This document shows, one piece after another, positions 59,894-64,000 of a stretch of DNA of 64,000 bases. The notes under the pieces were generated by a model that saw nothing but the letters and a program-made list of their open reading frames with translations, searched no databases and was not told the origin of the DNA. The position numbers were made by a program, and so were the translations under genes. Numbering within the stretch: position 1 is the stretch's first letter; each line of letters starts with the position of its first letter. Source of the stretch: Lachnospiraceae bacterium (GTDB lineage Bacteria > Bacillota > Clostridia > Lachnospirales > Lachnospiraceae). The DNA lies in NCBI GenBank assembly GCA_021205755.1, contig JAJPWX010000110.1, positions 19,389 to 83,388 of the forward strand. Direction: 5' to 3'.

Positions 59894-60859
59894 ATGCTGA
59901 TTCCTGTGATTTTGTTTCTGATAGGACTCTTGTTTCTGATCAAAGGGGGCGACTGGTTCGTGGACGGTGCGACCGGAATCGCCGAGCGTTTTCATCTCCC
60001 TGATTTGCTGATCGGCGCCACCGTCGTTTCCATCGGGACGACCCTGCCAGAGGTTATGGTATCCGCCACATCGGCCGTCAGCGGGCACAGCGAGATCGCC
60101 TACGGGAACGCCATCGGTTCCATCATCTGCAATACCGCTCTAATCTCTGCAATCACCATCGCCGTCCGCCCGGGCAAGGTATCCCGTAAAACGCTGACCC
60201 TGCCAATCTGCTTTTTCTTTGCAGCGGCACTTTTCTATGCGGGAGTCGCCTACACGACCGGCTCATTTACCCGGCCGGTCGGCATCCTGCTGCTGCTTTT
60301 ATTTGCAGTATACATGGTCCTCACCGTGCGGCAGATGACCACTGCCGAAACAGCAAGCACGAACGACACGAAAAACACAAAGGAATCCAGTATCACAAAA
60401 GAAATCATTCTGTTAATTGCCGGAGCCGTCCTCATCGCCATTGGAGCCGATCTCCTGGTTGACAACGGAACTCTGATCGCCGAAGCACTGGGCGTACCGG
60501 AATCCGTCATCGCACTGACCTTCGTCGCGCTGGGAACCTCCCTGCCGGAGCTGGTAACCGCCATCACATCGCTAATCAAAGGTCACAGCGCACTTTCCCT
60601 GGGAAATATCATCGGCGCAAACCTGTTCAACCTGGTCCTCGTCTGCGGTATTTCCATCACACTGAATCCGTTTCACATCCCCGTCTCATCCACACTCTTC
60701 GGATACAACGCATCCCTGGTGCTGGATCTGCCCGTGATGTTCGCGGTCATGCTGCTTCTGACCATTCCCGCCCTGGTTCGGCAAAAGCTCTCCAGAGTGC
60801 AGGGAATCCTGCTGCTGATCATTTACGCATCCTATTGTGTGATTCAGTTTACCATGTAA
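59894..60859 (+). CDS. CaCA-family calcium/sodium antiporter
   Basis: Two alpha repeats: GATVVSIGTTLPEVMVSATSAVSGHSEIAYGNAIGS and ALTFVALGTSLPELVTAITSLIKGHSALSLGNIIGAN. Confidence 0.94.
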   Translation: MLIPVILFLIGLLFLIKGGDWFVDGATGIAERFHLPDLLIGATVVSIGTTLPEVMVSATSAVSGHSEIAYGNAIGSIICNTALISAITIAVRPGKVSRKTLTLPICFFFAAALFYAGVAYTTGSFTRPVGILLLLLFAVYMVLTVRQMTTAETASTNDTKNTKESSITKEIILLIAGAVLIAIGADLLVDNGTLIAEALGVPESVIALTFVALGTSLPELVTAITSLIKGHSALSLGNIIGANLFNLVLVCGISITLNPFHIPVSSTLFGYNASLVLDLPVMFAVMLLLTIPALVRQKLSRVQGILLLIIYASYCVIQFTM

Positions 60860-60964
60860 AAAAAGCCGAACGACAGAATGATATAACAAGATATGCTGCA
60901 TACAAAAGAAAGCGCCCGGATTCGGGCTGAAAAGTCTTATTTCGCGGAATAAAGGGAGGACAAC

Positions 60965-62071
60965 ATGGGTGGAAAAAATGACAGACGACCATCGGCACGC
61001 CGCCGCAGATGCGCCCGTATACGCAGGCGGCTGGGCTCATTCCTGCTGGCCTTCTGCATGATCTTTACCATGCTGGAGGCGGCACCGGCGACAACCGTCA
61101 GCGCGGCGTCCACTCCGGTCAGCAAGCACGGCCAGCTGTCCGTCGACGGCGTAAATTTTGTAGACAGCAGCGGAAATGCTTTTCAGCTTCGCGGGATCAG
61201 CACCCATGGCATCAACTGGGATGTAGGAAGTACCTATGTCAGCAAAAAAGCCTTTAAAACCCTGCGCGATGGATGGGGCGTAAACGCCATCCGGCTTTCC
61301 ATGTATACAGAAAACTGCAATGGCTACTGCAGCGGCGGCGACCAGAGCGAATTGAAAGCGCTGGTCAGCAAAGGCGTAAAATACGCAACCGATCTGGGCA
61401 TGTATGTCATCATCGACTGGCACATTTTATCAGATGGGAATCCAAATGAACATATAACAGAAGCGAAGGCATTCTTTACCACTATGGCAAAGAAATACAA
61501 AAACTACAACAATGTGATTTACGAAATCTGCAATGAGCCCAACGGCTGCAGCTGGAAAAGCATCAAATCCTATGCCAAGAAAATCATCAAAGCGATCCGA
61601 AAATACGACAAAGACGCCGTCATCATCGTCGGCACGCCGTCCTGGTCGCAGCTCGGAGCAAGCCTCACATCCAACGAGGTCGCGGATGATCCAATCACAG
61701 GCTATGATAACATCATGTACTCCCTGCATTTTTACGCCAGCGAAGACGCCCACAGCGAATACCTGCCGGATAAGCTGAACTATGCCCTGGAAAAAGGCCT
61801 TCCCGTCATCGTCTCCGAATTTGGACTGTCCGAAGCCGACGGCAACGGCGAAATCGATAAAACGTCAGCCAATCAATGGTTTAAGCTGTTAAACAAGTAC
61901 AACATCAGCTACTTTTGCTGGAGCCTGAGCAATAAAGACGAATCCTCGTCCCTGCTGAAAGCCGGCACCGCCAAAACCAGTTCCTGGAAATCCAGCGACC
62001 TGAGCACAGCAGGCAAATACATCAAAAAGAAATATCTGGCACGGCAGGAAAAACTGGGGGCCGCGGCGTGA
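60965..62071 (+). CDS. Secreted glycoside hydrolase family 5 (endoglucanase-like)
   Basis: LSVDGVNFVDSSGNAFQLRGISTHGINW; IYEICNEPNG acid/base; PVIVSEFGLSEADG nucleophile. Confidence 0.93.
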   Translation: MGGKNDRRPSARRRRCARIRRRLGSFLLAFCMIFTMLEAAPATTVSAASTPVSKHGQLSVDGVNFVDSSGNAFQLRGISTHGINWDVGSTYVSKKAFKTLRDGWGVNAIRLSMYTENCNGYCSGGDQSELKALVSKGVKYATDLGMYVIIDWHILSDGNPNEHITEAKAFFTTMAKKYKNYNNVIYEICNEPNGCSWKSIKSYAKKIIKAIRKYDKDAVIIVGTPSWSQLGASLTSNEVADDPITGYDNIMYSLHFYASEDAHSEYLPDKLNYALEKGLPVIVSEFGLSEADGNGEIDKTSANQWFKLLNKYNISYFCWSLSNKDESSSLLKAGTAKTSSWKSSDLSTAGKYIKKKYLARQEKLGAAA

Positions 62072-62124
62072 GGCCACTTCAGCACCTCTATTGCACACGG
62101 AGCGCCCGAATTGCTGCCGAACGC

Positions 62125-62676
62125 TCAACTGGTATGATTATACTTTAGTAAATCGTATAAGCAATATTCGTCAACATGAATATATGATATTCTATGGTAT
62201 TCATTTATTGCATTTATCAGTTTATCAACATCACTAAAATAATTCATTACAAAATTGTATGTTTTTACTCTTTTCATTTTTAACACGACCTTACAATAAT
62301 CGCTCGGCTTCATTTTTGACTTTTTAAAATCATCATATCGTCCTTCACTTAGTACAATCAACATTTCGATTTCAGGAGCAGTAATAATGTTTATCACAGA
62401 TCCTACTTTATTCTCATATGCTTTCGATATTTTAAATTTTTCTCGTCTAGAATCCAATATTCTTAATATTGTAACCTTTTCAGAAAACTCACGTGATAAA
62501 TATTTCATTTCAAAATCTTTTGAATTAGTCCGCCTGATTATCTCATTGTCTAAGAGGTTTTTATTAGTGAATATTAGCTTATCTTCTTGAAGCAATCGCT
62601 CGATGACAGCACTCTCTGCACTCCCCTCACAGATACAAGCAACATATTTTGTTAGCCGGATTTCATATCTGCTCAT
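62125..62676 (-). CDS. Uncharacterised partner protein of AAA ATPase (candidate effector)
   Basis: MSRYEIRLTKYVACICEGSAESAVIERLLQEDKLIF; ATG follows the ATPase stop by 1 nt; RBS GAGGAGG lies inside the ATPase end. Confidence 0.7.
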   Translation of the reverse strand: MSRYEIRLTKYVACICEGSAESAVIERLLQEDKLIFTNKNLLDNEIIRRTNSKDFEMKYLSREFSEKVTILRILDSRREKFKISKAYENKVGSVINIITAPEIEMLIVLSEGRYDDFKKSKMKPSDYCKVVLKMKRVKTYNFVMNYFSDVDKLINAINEYHRISYIHVDEYCLYDLLKYNHTS

Positions 62677-62677
62677 T

Positions 62678-63826
62678 TTATGCCTCCTCGTTATCCAAGG
62701 AAACATTTTCTATGATTACATTCTTCAGATCAATATACAGATCATAAACAGGAGTTGTTCCACCCAAGTATCCGCTCTGATACACTTCACTCTTTTTTAT
62801 GTCATTTCGTCCAAGTATTTGTGATAGATTATTGACCGTAATACCATTATTATTTCGGACAATATATACATTGTCATTTCTATTGAAGTTATCCAGCAAC
62901 TCAGAATAATGTGTTGTAAATATCAACATTGCACCATGGGGATTAACCTTATTATTCTGGTAGAACTTAAACAATGTAGAAACTATCTCCTTATTAAAGT
63001 GATTCTCCAACTCATCAATAATCAAATATCCGCCATTTTTAAATGAAGATATTGCGTTGACAAATACGTTTATGCCTTTGATTGTTCCAGATGACAGATA
63101 TTGATTCAGCTCCTCTGGCTTGTTCAATATGATTTCATCTTGGTTATAAAACTTCAAGTAAATTGCTGTCCTGTTTCTGTTTTTCTTCGTGCGAAGGTAC
63201 TCGACCGTTGAATCAAAGTATCTTACTATCTCAAGGGGAAAATCATCAGTAATAAGTAGCTGATTTATGTTTGTACTGAACAGCATTTCAATTAGACTGA
63301 CGTTCTGACATTCTTTTTTATTAAAGGCGATAATGATACTCACATCATCCAACAGATATTGCTCTGAAACATTACGAATATTTATCGGAGCTTCATTTGA
63401 AAAATCACATATAGATTTTTTATTTTTCGCCGCCTTACACGGTTTAAGATACAACGCCTCGTCCTTGATGAAGTACTTATTGTCGTAACCAATAACAGTA
63501 CGCAAGTATCCAATCTCTTGATTGTCTGTCAGAAAATAGTTCTCAATTATTGTTTCGCCAGTACCAAGGATCTCATGATACGGAATGGAGTTAATAGGCT
63601 CATTGTTCAACAGACGCATACTAAAGACAATAACCTTCAGCATGGATGTCTTGCCGGAAGCATTGATACCTATGGCAGTGATTACATTGTTCTGGTAAAA
63701 GTTTCTAAAGAGGTTTGACATCTCATTTCTGTCAACATCGTTCACTCGCTGCATGGCAACAAAGTCAATTTCAAATGTGTCAGCAAAAAGCGGCAATCCT
63801 GTTGCTTTGATTTTTAATAATTTCAT
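62678..63826 (-). CDS. AAA family ATPase (AAA_15/OLD-like)
   Basis: Walker A AIGINASGKTSMLK; LSSGTIKGINVF signature-like; Walker B GGYLIIDELENHF; TTHYSELLD. Confidence 0.85.
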   Translation of the reverse strand: MKLLKIKATGLPLFADTFEIDFVAMQRVNDVDRNEMSNLFRNFYQNNVITAIGINASGKTSMLKVIVFSMRLLNNEPINSIPYHEILGTGETIIENYFLTDNQEIGYLRTVIGYDNKYFIKDEALYLKPCKAAKNKKSICDFSNEAPINIRNVSEQYLLDDVSIIIAFNKKECQNVSLIEMLFSTNINQLLITDDFPLEIVRYFDSTVEYLRTKKNRNRTAIYLKFYNQDEIILNKPEELNQYLSSGTIKGINVFVNAISSFKNGGYLIIDELENHFNKEIVSTLFKFYQNNKVNPHGAMLIFTTHYSELLDNFNRNDNVYIVRNNNGITVNNLSQILGRNDIKKSEVYQSGYLGGTTPVYDLYIDLKNVIIENVSLDNEEA

Positions 63827-63852
63827 GGTCTGCATCCCTCCTCATATTTTAA

Positions 63853-63881
63853 ATTGTAGCACACATTTGCCCTGTGGTCAA
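63853..63881 (-). promoter_or_regulatory. Promoter of the ATPase operon
   Basis: Minus strand TTGACC-17 nt-TACAAT, 26 nt upstream of the likely ATG. Confidence 0.7.
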
Positions 63882-64000
63882 TACTAAAAACAGAAAATCC
63901 GTTTTTAATATTAAGGCTCTCCATTTTACCGTGGGGATTCTATCTATCTTAACTTCCTCTAAATTTTAACCCTCAATGGCTTTCAAGACTCGCAAACTTC

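Overview
The window is a mostly housekeeping chromosomal segment from a Clostridia (Lachnospiraceae-like) Firmicute, with accessory DNA at both ends. The left edge has a tyrosine integrase. The right edge has an AT-rich two-gene AAA-ATPase/partner operon that looks like a candidate defence system. Between them are: a GGGtGRT/NifU-like pair; galE; apbE; an ispH-rpsA overlap; purE-M-N-D; metA; ligA-rluF; efp; one tRNA-Arg(CCG); fabH; a domain-permuted GH3; the TIGR03960/TIGR03936/RNase G cluster; a 2.1 kaa Cna-B surface protein; an amino-acid ABC transporter next to hisZ-G-D-B-IE; recU; a RluA-family gene; ygiQ; rsmF; a relQ-like gene; M23; ylbJ-like; coaD; rsmD; a Ca/Na antiporter; and a GH5. 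The most interesting non-coding signals are: (1) a family of elements with GTAACWRTTCAGAACAGCA terminal repeats, as a 49-bp form, a ~275-bp form inside the pur operon and a solo end at ~49.97 kb; the long form holds two hairpins with compensatory differences. (2) Compound palindromes with an outer stem, an inner stem and an asymmetric bulge, one apparently inserted in frame inside a pseudouridine synthase gene. (3) A ~290-bp intergenic block of iterated TTCCACT motifs flanked by 14-bp direct repeats. Product names come from reading the supplied translations; no database search was run.
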